DNA of 64,000 nucleotides from Eutrigla gurnardus (GCA_963514095.1 OY741283.1:4451542-4515541), one strand, 5' to 3'. Shown: positions 11,801 to 21,618, counted from the stretch's first letter. Translations and numbers: made by a program. The notes: a model not told the origin generated them from the letters alone.

Positions 11801-14800
11801 CTTCATGGAGTCGTAGGTGCACTGATTCATCATAACTTTGATTTTGTCCTCCTCCGTTCCTTCCACATCTGCCAGGTTAGCCATCTGCATGTTCACACGC
11901 ATGTATATGAGTGTGACGGACGCAGAGATGCTGTCGCACGTCCAGCATTAATATGAATAATTAACAAACACTAGGAAGGAGAGAGTATACCTTGGAGAAG
12001 AGGGGTACGGCTCTGGAAGAATTCTGGTCGTCCATCTGTTAGAATTAAACACATCATCAGTTCCACTGATTCACGACGAGCTTCCAGGTTTCATGTCTTG
12101 GGGGAAAAATATTTCGAGAGATCTAAACTTGAAAAAGAAACTTTAAAAAAGTGAATTTTTGCTCCAAAACAAGACCTCTTGTCCTTCTACCCCCGGTACC
12201 ATTGGTGACAGATTAGTGCAGCAACTGCTGTATTGTCACATCTTCACTTTAAAAAACACCAGCATCCAGCAGTGATTTTCATACTGAGGGGATCAAACAT
12301 TTACGTTCTCATCCTGGTTTACAGCCTCAGTATCTCCCCGTCTCTTCTCATAAACTTGCTACCATGAAAATGAAGAAAACAATAGAACGCCCCACTGGGA
12401 TTTTTCACCTGCCAGGTCAGCGTTTTGCGGAATAAAAACATCTCTGCTGTGATCACATCACGTCTACCTCGGTGCCTCGTATCACCTAAATCGGTGTCTT
12501 GTTTCCGTGCACCTGTTCTTGTTTGTCCCTGTTCTCTGCTGGAGTAGAAAACAACATGTGTGACAGACACTGTTGGTCCCATGATATCTGACTATTTAAA
12601 ATAAGAAATAAACACACATTAGTGTGTCGGCATCATTCTCTCCAGTCAAGTCAAACATATAATCAATACATAACAAGGCTTCATATAAATGACTTTATTG
12701 GCAGAAAAACACAAAACAAAAAAAAGGTTTGTTTAGTCCAACAAAGTACTAAGAGGAGTGGGCAGACACTTCTACTGAGAAACCAAAGAGAAAATCAGGT
12801 CAGTGCACTAATTCAAGTAAAAGCTTTTTTGAGATGTGTTTAGTTTACAGGATCATAAAACAGAACGGACACCGACAGTAAATCCAGCATTAAATAACAA
12901 TGGTTGGTTACTGAGGAGGAGGTTTATTTGCTCCTACATTAAAGCTGTAAATCAAACCCTTTTTTAAATGGGTGGTAAGGGAGGGTACAGCAGTCAACAG
13001 TTTGTATTTCAAAGTCCAAACGCTTCCAAGACATTCATTTCTTCACTGGATTTGAAGAGATTAGATTTTCCTGAGACTAAATTATTCATTTTGACACATG
13101 CAATATTATGGTTGATGGACTCCAATCCTATCTGAGGACTGGATACGATCCAATATGAATTTAAAAACTGATTTTTATGTAACAGACAAACTCAGACATT
13201 AAAGAGACTACTAGCAGTTCATACCAGAACAGTTGGGTTTATCAACTGTGGATAGCTGGCCTGCATGATAATGTCCGACCCGCCCGAGCAGCTCCCACCA
13301 CCCACCAGATACTGAATCATCATCTAGTGACACAGCACTTTGTTAAACCATCAGCTGAGTGCTTCATTAGAGGGAACATATACAAATATACCTGGTTAAA
13401 TTGAAAACATATAAAATATGATTTATCAAAGAGCAGCAGCTTCCTCACATTCTGAGAAAACACTGCTTCCTCTTTGCAACAGGAAGTTAAGCTGCAATAG
13501 AGGAAATCTTTCGATGATTGATTTCATTTGTTTAAACCACAACAAACCAAAGCACACACTCAGCTAATGTTGACACACAGCTCTCACACACAGCCACGTT
13601 ACCGACGTGTGTGTGTGTGTGTGTGTAGTGATGCGGTGAGATTTGGTTACGTACTGCTTTGAAGGCTCCGAAGGTGTGGTGAGTCTGGACGTCGGTTCGT
13701 TCACTGAAACAGAAAAAGAAAAGGACTGAAATGAACAAGTAAAAAATATAAATAACAACCACACATGAAATGAAAACCAGCCTTGAATAGGAAACTATGT
13801 TTCTGCCTCGTCTATCGGCTCTTCAGGTGGTGATTTCCTACATTACCCAGAATGCCCCAACAGCCGATATGACCTTGTTTCACTGAGCTGTGAGTCAAGC
13901 ATGTCTGCTCAGTGTGGAAGAAACCCTCACTCTCTAAAACGGGCGTTTTATTCTGCGTCATAGCAGCGTCAAGACCTCGACATCTGACCCGGTCAACTGC
14001 CAGTTATGATCACTCGCAACCGTTTTTGTGTTCACAGCGACTCATTCCTTTGGCTTGAGTTTAACGTTTGATGTCAAGTTTAATGTAAACGCCGTTAAAA
14101 TGAGCGGAAAGCGAAGGCTTACTGGGAAGCCCTTTGAAGCCGAGCGGCGGCCGGGCTGCTTGTGCAGGTGGAGAATTGATTTCGCTGCGTTTAATCTTGT
14201 GGCGCAGCGTCGCGGTACTCTTCGGCCCTCATTCCTCCCCAGCCCCGTCTGCATGGTGCTGACGGGGCTAATCACATGACCGCCACTCTGTTCCAGTGAG
14301 GTCTTTTCCTGCTCTCCGTGCATAAAGCCCACCCCAGTGCGGGTTGTCCCATCTAAGCCTGACTAATATCTGGGTAATCCCCGTGAACGTACTCTTTGCT
14401 TCTGCTCGTTTCCTGCGAGCGCGTTCTCATGGAGGGGCAAAAACCCTCCTGAATGAGTTTAGAATCTACATTTATTGTCAAGTATGTGATGTGTGGCCTT
14501 TAAAATCAAAATATGTGTATTTAAGACAATTATTTAGAATAATTTTCTTATTGATTGATGACTGGGAGGCCTTGTTAGCTCACCTTTTGCTTTACTACAA
14601 CTGTTGAATATTTCCTTTCATGTTTATATTAAAATGACCGATTGTCGAACTCTTAAGGTGGACTTGTCAGAGGGGGTTTTAGACTTTGCAGTCGCGTGGA
14701 TATCAACACTAATAACAGTGCAGGGATTCAGCTGCAGTATATACCAAAAACACTTACATTTTGCGGGTCTTGCTGGCCTTTACCCCGATGATCGGGATTC

Positions 14801-16219
14801 TCCTGACGATGACAGACGAGCCTTTGGGGATCGAACATTCATCATCCTCGTAATCTGAGAGCAAGAAATGGCTAAAGTTTAACCTCTTAATGATCACACT
14901 AAATGACCCCTGTGTGGTAAATATCAGATCAGACATCCCTTTTTCAGGGTTATTGAGCAATAACATCTGTACAGACTGTACAGTTTTACACAGCTAGCAA
15001 GAATGATTTCATTTCAGGCCTCAAGTCTTGACTTGACGAATCTACAGCTGCAACTGATGAATATTTTCATTCATCTGCTGATTATGTTCTTTATTCATGG
15101 GTTGATCGTTCAGTCCGTGGTGCTTTCAGTTGGCTTGTTTTGTCCGACAAAACCCACCAAAATATTCAGTTTTTTACTGTCATAGAGGCTGGAACCTGAG
15201 AATTATTTGCAAAAAAAAAATGACTCAAACAATTAAGTGGCTCTAAATTAGTTGCTGATCAACCAAACTGTTTCATCCCCGGATTAATTAATTATACATT
15301 TAGTTAATTCCACTGTGTGAATCTAATCCAAATCTAATGCAGCAGATCAAGTATTCCGTCTGAAGTGACGCAAAACACTTTAAATGTGGATTTGCATTCC
15401 TTAAAACCAGACTTGACATTAAATTTGCACTGTTAGTTTGACTGTAAGCCTTCCTATAAGGCATTGATACTCTGTGAACTCTGTGAACTCTTACATGGCA
15501 CGGGCTGTATGGAAATCCTCACATGGAGCTTATCTGCAGGACTGACACACCCTTAGGTGATACAATCACTCATGTGTGATTATTATGTCTGATCTCTTTG
15601 TCTTTTGATTTAGTGCACTGATTGTTTTCATCCATATATATGTGTATATATGTGTGTGTGGTTGGACTATAATCTTATGGGCATGACTAGGCCTGTGCTC
15701 CCACCCTGCCTTTGCTATTTTTACCCCCACACCTCCTCTCCTAGGACTTCCACACAAGCATGGCACTGGCTGGGCTGATCCACCACCACCAGGCCGTCTG
15801 AGTGAGGGCGAGAGGCGTTAAAGCAGCAGGAATGTGGACCCATTCATTACACCTCTTTTGTTCTTGCTTGACTTTTTCTGGACCCACCACCACCACCACG
15901 TCAAGCTGAAAGAGGTGACGCAACACTCTCCCCAGCCAGCTGTCAAACCCGCACCACGTGTTTTCTTCCAAAGTTCAAACTGTCAGAATAAACACACTCT
16001 TATCAGCACAACACACACACACACACATATGCTGGGGGGTGTCTTGCATTTACCTTCCTTGTTCTGCGCGTTTGTGATCCGCAGGTCGCAGTCCCCGGCT
16101 CGGAGCTTCTCCCTGTCCATGATCTGCCTCTTCAGGTCCCGCAGCGTGACGTGCGGGCCGTCAAAGACCACCGTGTCGTAGCTGAGTTTGGAGGAGAATT
16201 TATAATGGACGTGAGTCAT
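4157..16219 (-). CDS. rbbp6: RBBP6, E3 ubiquitin ligase / 3'-end processing factor (whole coding span, 19 exons)
   Basis: The exons I joined by splice signals and phase are 16219-16054, 14854-14758, 13703-13655, 12035-11991, 11884-11802, 11714-11618, 11506-11364, 10972-10800, 10708-10605, 10430-10260, 10101-9950, 8922-8817, 8716-8680, 8600-8558, 8470-8171, 7937-7797, 7710-5665, 5533-5440 and 5320-4157. They total 5211 nt, about 1736 residues; human RBBP6 has 1792. Domain order is a ubiquitin-like DWNN domain (about 1-85), a CCHC zinc knuckle (C162, C165, H170, C175), a RING/U-box starting near C261, a Pro-rich linker, an SR-rich segment (about 589-640) and a long basic, disordered tail. In the known family the protein is nuclear, ubiquitinates substrates such as YBX1, binds p53 and RB, and belongs to the pre-mRNA cleavage/polyadenylation machinery. 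A block between the Pro-rich and SR regions looks shorter than in human. Identity is very secure; some small exon edges are less so. Confidence 0.95.
5440..5533 (-). CDS. rbbp6: RBBP6 coding exon 18: MEEY-type conserved segment
   Basis: It reads SYEDHQTVVKALEEYTQDRA then ADQEDEVALIQ, matching human TMEEYNNDNTAPAEDVIIMIQ. The donor is ATCCAG|GTACGTC. The acceptor is a second NAGNAG (ATACAGCAG|C): entry at 5533 or 5530 changes one serine and keeps frame. Confidence 0.93.
5665..7710 (-). CDS. rbbp6: RBBP6 coding exon 17: giant 2046-nt exon, basic disordered region
   Basis: The acceptor is TTTTTCCAG and the donor GATGGCAG|GTCAGAA; 682 codons are continuously open. It starts PHSPYSRRRDFHSRARSSYS, then contains the RBBP6 signature ERYLQWNREYKEWCDKYF, where human has ERYREWERKYREWYEKYY. 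Next come about five tandem 11-residue Ser/Arg/Pro units and a long Lys/Glu/Asp/Arg-rich tail matching the human RB- and p53-binding regions in composition only. Predicted disordered and nuclear. Confidence 0.96.
7000..7182 (-). repeat. In-frame 33-bp tandem repeat inside RBBP6 exon 17
   Basis: About five and a half copies of a 33-bp unit encode 11-residue repeats of the form SRSPPSRSSCD, SRSTPSRSSSD, SRSSPSRSSND. Each carries SP/TP and RS dipeptides, so the array multiplies candidate phosphorylation sites at about residues 812-872. The copies differ mainly at third positions and at two or three residues. Copy number may vary between individuals or species. Confidence 0.85.
7797..7937 (-). 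CDS. rbbp6: RBBP6 coding exon 16: SR-rich segment
   Basis: The acceptor is TCACTCAG and the donor AGATCAAG|GTATTT. It encodes SPHRLSSHRRSSGSNSKSLK then SSRSYSRSSSRSRSRSRS, a classic RS stretch as in mammalian RBBP6, expected to be SR-kinase phosphorylated and nuclear-speckle directed. Phase 2 in and out. Confidence 0.93.
8171..8470 (-). CDS. rbbp6: RBBP6 coding exon 15: Pro-rich segment
   Basis: The acceptor is TTCCCCCACAG and the donor GGAAAG|GTGAGGT. The 300 nt encode a Ser/Pro-rich stretch with YPATPPPLFPTPHFQTFLSA and GGYPPGYPPPTPVWTLP, ending NEWYGHQKKKE. This corresponds to the human Pro-rich region (GYPPP-type motifs). The closing part is much shorter than the human EEFYREQRRLKEEEKKK block that follows it. 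Confidence 0.88.
8558..8600 (-). CDS. rbbp6: RBBP6 coding exon 14: 43-nt micro-exon
   Basis: The acceptor is AATCCGCAG and the donor GGATAG|GTCAGTG. In phase it reads PAPRPSGPSTCWD. It restores phase 2 for the 300-nt exon that follows, so exons 13 and 14 behave as a linked pair. Confidence 0.75.
8680..8716 (-). CDS. rbbp6: RBBP6 coding exon 13: 37-nt micro-exon
   Basis: The acceptor is ATCTGCTCAG and the donor TCCTCAG|GTGAGAAG, both strong. It reads VNLTSAVEPASS and takes the frame from phase 0 to phase 1, which the next exon accepts. Confidence 0.78.
8776..8810. repeat. (GT)n microsatellite at RBBP6 exon 12 donor
   Basis: About 17 GT units on the plus strand, that is CA units in the RBBP6 transcript, begin right after the exon 12 donor GTGAGGA. 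Confidence 0.97.
8817..8922 (-). CDS. rbbp6: RBBP6 coding exon 12: acidic/Pro linker
   Basis: The acceptor is GCTTGTTCAG and the donor CCACTG|GTGAGGA. It encodes EAEEKTCEDSAAAADPSVPV then PPKDPADAPSQLIPL. Directly after the donor the transcript enters a (CA)17-18 tract (plus-strand 8776-8810). CA repeats beside donors are known hnRNP L sites that can modulate exon inclusion. Confidence 0.82.
9950..10101 (-). CDS. rbbp6: RBBP6 coding exon 11: Pro/Ala/Thr-rich linker
   Basis: The acceptor is CATCTCTAG and the donor GACAA|GTACTT, the weakest donor in my gene model. In phase it reads DPLLHCSPAAETPPLPQVCG and on to SHLETPDK, a disordered Pro-rich linker with no sharp homology. Phase continuity with both neighbours (entry 0, exit 2) is the main support. 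Confidence 0.75.
10260..10430 (-). CDS. rbbp6: RBBP6 coding exon 10: post-RING helix and start of Pro-rich linker
   Basis: The acceptor is CCCAAGCCAG and the donor CAGCTG|GTAAAGC. It begins AVDNFKKERGNAKSLRRG, against human AVNNFKNETGYTKRLRKQ, and runs into a Pro/Ser/Gln-rich low-complexity stretch with PVPPPPPLT. It is phase 0 on both sides. Confidence 0.93.
10605..10708 (-). CDS. rbbp6: RBBP6 coding exon 9: second half of RING/U-box
   Basis: The acceptor is TTCCTCAG and the donor CGACAG|GTGAATT. It reads IRGALLDSDEHVCPTCSQSD then VSPDTLIANKFLRQ. The C-x2-C (VCPTC) pair completes the RING, and the LIANKFLRQ helix is diagnostic of RBBP6. Confidence 0.97.
10800..10972 (-). CDS. rbbp6: RBBP6 coding exon 8: first half of RING/U-box
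   Basis: The acceptor is GTGCGTAG and the donor GATGACT|GTGAGTG. It encodes AAYAVGKKERPPFV, an acidic spacer, then ELLCLICHNLLSDAVVIPCC and GNSYCDDC. The zinc-ligand cysteines of the first half of the RING are present, starting at C261 and C264 of the joined protein; human has C259 and C262. This domain recruits the E2. Confidence 0.97.
11079..11215 (+). repeat. Dispersed percomorph SINE-like repeat in RBBP6 intron 7
   Basis: It starts AAAGGAACAGTTCGATATGT, continues with AGAGTTAGATGAAAAGATTG and AGCTTAGTTTAGCTTAGCAT. These words mark a very common dispersed repeat of spiny-rayed fishes. The copy is truncated at its 3' part. Confidence 0.65.
11364..11506 (-). CDS. rbbp6: RBBP6 coding exon 7: RIKKSTGIPRSF block
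   Basis: It reads DKNFEAPVRIKKSTGIPRSF then MVEVDDPNTKGAMLTSCGRY and AIPSID, nearly identical to vertebrate RBBP6. The donor is GACAT|GTGAGAC. The acceptor is a tandem NAGNAG (AACAGCAG|GAT): using the first AG starts the exon at 11506 and adds one glutamine, using the second starts it at 11503. Both keep phase 0 at entry. Confidence 0.96.
11618..11714 (-). CDS. rbbp6: RBBP6 coding exon 6: CCHC zinc knuckle
   Basis: The acceptor is TCTCTGTAG and the donor AGCGGG|GTAAGAT. It encodes YNKKFGTVLPANYTCYRCGN then TGHHIRNCPTSG. The C-x2-C-x4-H-x4-C spacing of the single-stranded nucleic-acid-binding zinc knuckle is intact (C162, C165, H170, C175 of the joined protein). Confidence 0.96.
11802..11884 (-). 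CDS. rbbp6: RBBP6 coding exon 5: TANLAEAN-type linker
   Basis: The acceptor is ACATGCAG and the donor CATGAA|GTGAGTA. It reads MANLADVEGTEEDKIKVMMN then QCTYDSM, the counterpart of human TANLAEANASEEDKIKAMMS. It leaves phase 2 and joins the zinc-knuckle exon. Confidence 0.93.
11991..12035 (-). CDS. rbbp6: RBBP6 coding exon 4: 15-codon micro-exon
   Basis: The acceptor is TTCTAACAG and the donor TCCAAG|GTATAC. The 45 nt encode MDDQNSSRAVPLFSK, aligning with the human IDDSSASISLAQLTK stretch. It is phase 0 on both sides, so it could be skipped without a frameshift. Confidence 0.88.
13225..13323 (-). CDS. rbbp6: Candidate in-frame 99-nt cassette exon of RBBP6
   Basis: Between exons 3 and 4, both phase 0 at this junction, lies an open segment of exactly 99 nt. 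It has acceptor TGTCACTAG and donor GTTCTG|GTATGAA. It would insert 33 residues starting MMIQYLVGGGSCSGGSDIIM between the DWNN domain and zinc knuckle. The acceptor's pyrimidine tract is weak, and I know of no counterpart in the human protein. It may be an alternative fish exon or chance, so it is left out of the main exon sum. Confidence 0.35.
13655..13703 (-). CDS. rbbp6: RBBP6 coding exon 3: short linker
   Basis: This 49-nt exon has acceptor CTGTTTCAG and donor AAAGCA|GTACGTA. In phase it reads ERTDVQTHHTFGAFKA after the split isoleucine codon, corresponding to the human SRTEPAMATTKA linker. It leaves phase 0. About 30 nt after the donor the transcript has a short (CA)n tract (plus-strand 13606-13626). 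Confidence 0.85.
14758..14854 (-). CDS. rbbp6: RBBP6 coding exon 2: end of DWNN domain
   Basis: The acceptor is TTGCTCTCAG and the donor AAAAT|GTAAGTG. Joined in phase to exon 1 it reads DYEDDECSIPKGSSVIVRRI then PIIGVKASKTRK, matching the conserved end of the DWNN domain, where human has NSSVIVRRIPIGGVK. It enters in phase 1 and leaves in phase 2. Confidence 0.95.
16054..16219 (-). CDS. rbbp6: RBBP6 coding exon 1: start codon and first part of DWNN domain
   Basis: The frame opens with MTHVHYKFSSKLSYDTVVFD and continues through DLKRQIMDREKL to TNAQNKE, which is unmistakably the RBBP6 DWNN (ubiquitin-like) fold. The ATG at 16219 is preceded by TTCACC, a reasonable context, and is the family start. 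The donor is GAAG|GTAAATG, leaving phase 1. The intron 1 side soon runs into a short (TG)n tract at about 16010-16027. Confidence 0.95.
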
Positions 16220-16700
16220 GGTGAAGTGGAAACAAACACAGCCGCTTCTCTCCTCTCGTCGTGTGCTGTCAGGGTGGGGGGGACAGACAGGTTGTCTGCG
16301 GCGAGGCAACACCTGTACACCGCGGCGGTTGCTATGGGAGTTGCGAAGTCAGCTAACGTTTAACTAGCTGGCCGTTAGCTGCCGTCCCTCCGCCTGGCTA
16401 ACAAGCTAGGCACGTTAATTAACACCCGTCCGCCGGTTAAAGTGGCGTTGACGCGGTTGACATCTCCCGGCGTGTGGCGGAGAAGCAGCGGACACTCGAA
16501 CCGAAGCGAAGCCCCCCTTCCTCCGGTCAACTTTCGAGTCTAATTTAAACTTTTTAACTCCTGCCGGCGGAACAGCGACCGACCCCGGAACGCTCGGCTG
16601 ACAGAAACCACCAGCTGTTTCCACAGAGGCAACGGCTCGTCAGCAGAGTGCGCGAGGACCGTCTGATGCTGCGTTCACGTGACCCCCGCGCGCTCCAACT
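16220..16700 (-). promoter_or_regulatory. CpG-rich 5' flank / 5'UTR of RBBP6
   Basis: The 480 bp upstream of the RBBP6 start are markedly GC- and CpG-rich (for example CCGTCCGCCGG and GTTGACGCGGTTGACATC) compared with the AT-rich DNA beyond 16.7 kb. No TATA box is obvious, consistent with a housekeeping CpG-island promoter. The exact start site cannot be read from sequence. Confidence 0.65.
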
Positions 16701-17745
16701 TTCGACCGTCGAACTTACAATCGTAATGTTGCAAACTCATGCTGCCCTGTAAACGCTTGATAGGGATTGTAGATGCATTATTTTATTTTTTTAAACATTG
16801 TTTGTGTGCTTTAATAAACTGTTGATGTGGATACAAAGTATTTATTAGGAAATTTGTGGGGTTTTTTTTCGCTATCTGATTTTTTTTTTTTTTTTATTTA
16901 TACTTTGAAATGTTTGTCAGCAGATTTCGTATTAATTAGTTAAAGCTAAAGTGACGTAACGTGACGAAGAAATGCAATTTAAGGGTGTAACAATAAAAAG
17001 TTTCCAACGGAAAATAAGAATAATTTAACCTGCCGAACAATAACATATTACCGAGTATTATATACAAGAGGAAAATATACATATATATATAACTACAAAC
17101 ATCTGCGGTAATGTCTAAACAACATACAGTATGTATATCTTTTTGCCCATCAAATTTACGATTTAGACATTTACAAATTTCCGTCCTGCACCTGAAGGCA
17201 CCATCTTGCCTCCACGCGCAGAGCAGTGCACCTGTTTGGGCTCAGGGGACAACCGGCTGGCTGCCTGAAAACAAGACCACATTTACACCTAATAAAGGTT
17301 GAATCATTGGTTTAGTCCACTTCCTCTGTTGGAGATGAGACAACATGATTTTTCTTCTTTTCTTTTCTTTTGTTTTTAACTGTATTTTAGTCCCAGAGGG
17401 AGTCGACATCTAAAGCAGCTGGATGTGATTCAGGACCACAGAAGACTACCTAAAAAAAACAATCAAATGATTATTACACTTTTTTTTTTAAATGCATTCA
17501 TTCATTCATTCATTTTCAACTGTATGGTTGACCGCCGTCCGTTTAGTGTCCACAAGATGGAGACAAAGTACCGTTTATGATGCTGATGTGTTCACGTACT
17601 GCAGCGTCAGGATGTTCATATCTGGCCCTAACATTGGTGAAACATGCTTCATCATGAAATAAAGTCATGTGATGTTAGACTGAAGATTAGATGCAAACCT
17701 CCCCTCTCCGACCAGGTTCCTCTCCAGACAACGAGGAGGCCACTA

Positions 17746-17748
<3 letters not shown>

Positions 17749-17839
<91 letters not shown>
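17749..17839. repeat. (GT)45 microsatellite
   Basis: Uninterrupted GT dinucleotides in intergenic DNA between RBBP6 and CACNG3. Confidence 0.98.
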
Positions 17840-17840
<1 letters not shown>

Positions 17841-18099
17841 TTGTGAAGCCACAAACTAATGTTCCCAATCATTATATAAATCCATCATACACTAATTTGG
17901 TTTAATCTTATTTGGACCGCTTAAAATGGCAATTATTCATATCAACAATGGCATTATTAACGATTAAACCCAGAAATAACATTCAATTACATTCTTCACT
18001 ATGGTAAATTCCTTTTTGATATCGATTGTTGAAGGTAATAATTTGATATATTTTGTGAAAGATGCTTATTAGCCTTCTGGCAGAGAAAACATATACCAG

Positions 18100-18540
18100 T
18101 AATATGTTTGTACTGTAAATATGTAGCTACAGCTGGTGAGCTTATCCTCCAGAAACAAGGAAATAGATAGTAGGTTACAAAATCCACCTACCAGCCCCGC
18201 CAAAGCTTACTAATTAAAATCTTATATTTCTTTTGTTTAATCTCTACATAAAAGCGTTAAATTAATTGTTTTATCTGCAGTATTCACCCGATTGGGCTGT
18301 ATCCAGGCAACTAAAGTTACTCCTCCCAACCAAGAGACAGGCTGTGTCCCCAAATCACTCCCTATTTACTATACGAGCTGCTATACTGCAGCATATTTAC
18401 TGTCCTCTATGTTTATTAATGAGCTTCAGAGGTGCTGGTATGGTGGATTCAGTTACCTTGAGACGGTGCCAGGTTTTTGCTGCGTGTCCATTCGTTATAT
18501 GCTAAGCTAAGCTAAGTGGCTGCTGGCTGTGGGCCCGCCA
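18100..18540. repeat. Broken SINE-like repeat with inverted second fragment and inserted element
   Basis: 18165-18280 (AAAATCCACCTACCAGC, then AAGCTTACTAATTAAAATCT) matches the interior of the same fish repeat seen at 11079. 18500-18535 (TATGCTAAGCTAAGCTAAGT) is the reverse complement of its TTAGCTTAGCTTAGCATA part. Between them GCTGTGTCCCCAAATCACTC resembles the terminus of a fish miniature transposon. Confidence 0.5.
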
Positions 18541-18769
18541 TACCCTACACGAGATCCTGTCTTGTCATCTAAAAAAATGACTTGCTCACACAATGAAACT
18601 GCATTGTGAATTACGTTTTCCTGAGACATTTGTTGTATTTTGTCGTGCAGGTAAACGACATATGGAGGAGGTGGTGCTTTCACCCTGGAGACCCCTGTTC
18701 ATGTCAGCCAAATACGTTTGTTGTCTTGTTTTATACTAGTTTTGTGGCCTAAACCTAACTCATTTCACT

Positions 18770-18900
18770 TATTTATTTATTGATAGGACCGTGCACATTG
18801 ATTGACATTTCTGTAAATGTGCCATATCAGTGTTCGCCAGCAGGCTAATTGTCAACTCCTTTGGCGAGATGTTAAACTGACCACAAAATGACTAGAAAAC
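18770..18900. repeat. Probable dispersed teleost repeat
   Basis: The words ATTGATAGGACCGTGCACAT, ATTTCTGTAAATGTGCCA and CCTTTGGCGAGATG belong to a dispersed fish repeat I recognise, in one copy. Confidence 0.4.
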
Positions 18901-19720
18901 ATATAATAAACAATACACAACAGACAACATAGGTAGAGCAAGTCGACAATTGACTGACTCCATGCATGCTACTATGCATTTTATATATTTTTTCTCCCAC
19001 ATAATGTAATTGAGGGTGCATTTTAGTGTACTTTTTTTATAGGAGACATGGTTGGCCATACAGAAAATAAGGGTATTTCCCCTATTCCTTTAGTCAAAAC
19101 TGGACTAGATTTGTGATAGGCTATGAATAAATTAAAACACCACATCAAAGAAAAACATAATTGAAGCTGTATGTGTTGCCACAGACTCGTGTCTTTGCGC
19201 CTCGAAGAGATAAAGCAGAAAACGTCGACCCCTGTAGTCGCCGACACACTCATCTTGTGGGAAGGTGGCGAGGGATGCGTGCGAGGGGACAAGGAAGACA
19301 AGGAAGCGAGGAAACGAGGTGTCCAGGCGAGGAGCTCAGGAAGCAGGAGAATCTTCTCTGACTCACACACGGTGGAGCGAGAAACAGAGGTTTACCGAGG
19401 GTTGCAAGCCGATTGGTCGGATTCAGGAAAAGTGGAGGGAGAGGAGCGTTTTGAGTCTTCGGCTCCTCTGCTCTGGCTCTCTCTCTCTCCTCTCTCAGAG
19501 GAGGGATTTGCCCTATCTTCCCTGGCTTAGCGCACCATTGTGAAAGCAGTGGGAGGATGGAGAGATGCAGAAGGAGAGAGAGAGAGGGAGAGAGAGGGAG
19601 AGGATGAAAGGGAAACAGCTGCTGCCTTTAAACTGATGTTCTTCTTATCGTGATATGATACAGGACATGTTCAGTGACTCAGTCATCAAAGAGCTGCTTG
19701 GAAACAATTATATCTTCAGC

Positions 19721-19759
<39 letters not shown>

Positions 19760-20282
19760 ATGGTAAATGACGCATTTTAGGGCGAGTAGCTATATTACAG
19801 TGTTCATGTATCTTTGGAGGCCCATTTTCTGCCAGAGGAAGAGAAAATAGACAAAAATTAAAAACTACCCAATAGTTGAACAAAATTAACTTGACTCACT
19901 GCTCGATGTTTCATGTTGAAATCCAAACTAGTAGAAACATGGTTGAATATCTTTTATTCGACAAGTGAACAAACATTCAAATATGTAACTAATACGTTTC
20001 CAGAGCTGAGAGGATGCTCATTTGGCCAACGGAGAGATTTCAGTCTCCAGTCAAAAGCACAAAGTAGCTTGTTTTTAGGCACATTAGTCACATCATTTTT
20101 ACCATTTTTACTGGAAACATTACTAACAGGATGACTAACAGCTTTAAAGACTTGTGTTTTTCCATATTGTGGCTGCAGAGCCAGCAGATCAATGGGTGAC
20201 TAACTACCTTTTCCTTGTGTTCTTCATCCTCCTCTCCCTCTCTTGTTCCCTAGCATCTCTGACTCCCCCCAACGCTTCCTTC

Positions 20283-20813
20283 TCCTCTGCTCGTTCTTTC
20301 TCCCATCCTCCCATCCTCCTTTCCTTTCCTTTCCTCCCCTCCTCCCATCGCCCCCTCCTCCCCTCCTCCCATCGCCCCCTCCTCCCTTCCTCCCATCGCC
20401 CCCTCCGCCCTTCCTCCCATCCTCCCATCCTCCCATCCTCCTCTCTTCGTCCCATCCTCCCTTCCTCCCTTCCTCCCATCCTCCCATCGTCCTTTTCTCC
20501 CTTCCTCCCCTCCTCCTTTCCTCCCCTCCTCCCATCGTCCTCTCCTCCCATCCTCCCATCCTCCTTTCCTTTCCTCCCCTCCTCCCATCGCCCCCTCCTC
20601 CCTTCCTCCTTTCCTCCCATCCTCCCATCCTCCTTTCCTTTCCTCCCCTCCTCCCATCGCCCCCTCCTCCCTTCCTCCCATCCTCCCTTCCTCCTTTCCT
20701 CCCCTCCTCCCATCGCCCCCTCCTCCCTTCCTCCCATCCTCCCATCCTCCCTTCCTCCCTTCCTCCCTTCCTCCCATCCTCCCTTCCTCCCCTCCTCCCA
20801 TCCTCCCCTCCAC
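20283..20813. repeat. 530-bp polypyrimidine minisatellite (CCTCCCATCC-type)
   Basis: Tandem variants of CCTCCCATCCTCC, CCTCCTCCCATCGCCCC and CCTTTCCTTTCC make the plus strand almost pure pyrimidine for over 500 bp. All frames on both strands are open, giving false long frames (Pro/Ser/Leu on plus, Gly/Glu/Arg on minus). Such mirror-like tracts can form triplex DNA. Confidence 0.95.
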
Positions 20814-20913
20814 CTTACACTCTCTCCTTCTTGTCTTTCTGCTTGAGCAGCGTTCACAGCTCCGAGGCCTTTTTTTTCACACTACAGATGGCCATAGTGT
20901 TACTCCACTCAAG

Positions 20914-21025
<112 letters not shown>

Positions 21026-21567
21026 CCACACACACAGTCGTGCTTTCCTGACTTTTGGGGACATTGACTTACATTCATTTCCTGGAGACACCAAATGCGA
21101 AGGATCATTTGAACCCCAAACAAGCAATTTTGTTGGGATTTAATTGCAACGAAGGGATAAAAGGGATGCCGAAATAACAACATAATGACGGCAATATGTA
21201 AAAAGTGCAAAGCCATGCTTTGCTAGGTTTGTCTGCAAGACGATAAGCAAACAACTTTAAAAATGCTCGTTTTCTGAAGGGAGTTTGTATCTAACACTGT
21301 AGCCGCTCCATAAACATTTAAAATCACATCATATAGGCATAAATACGGCATCGACCTTGTTGTTTGCACCAAAGACCGTCTCTGGTTTATACATTGTTGG
21401 GTCTCTGTATTACTGTAATGTGAGGAAAGATTTGTTTCGTGTTTGGTGTGAACGCACCTTTAACCTTAACCATAACCAGCCTTAACCGAACTCTGACCTT
21501 AAACAAGTCTGCACCCTCAAATGTAATGACGTGCTGTTGTCCCCATTTTGTCCTAAAAAACAAACCT

Positions 21568-21570
<3 letters not shown>

Positions 21571-21618
<48 letters not shown>
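21571..21618. repeat. (CA)24 microsatellite
   Basis: Uninterrupted CA tract in intergenic DNA. Confidence 0.97.

Larger units (their letters stand above)
16701..20282. other. Intergenic DNA upstream of RBBP6
   Basis: AT-rich and repeat-laden; contains the (GT)45, the repeats at 18.1-18.9 kb, a (TG)n at 19722-19758 and a purine-rich GAGAGA patch near 19570. No gene recognised. Confidence 0.6.
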
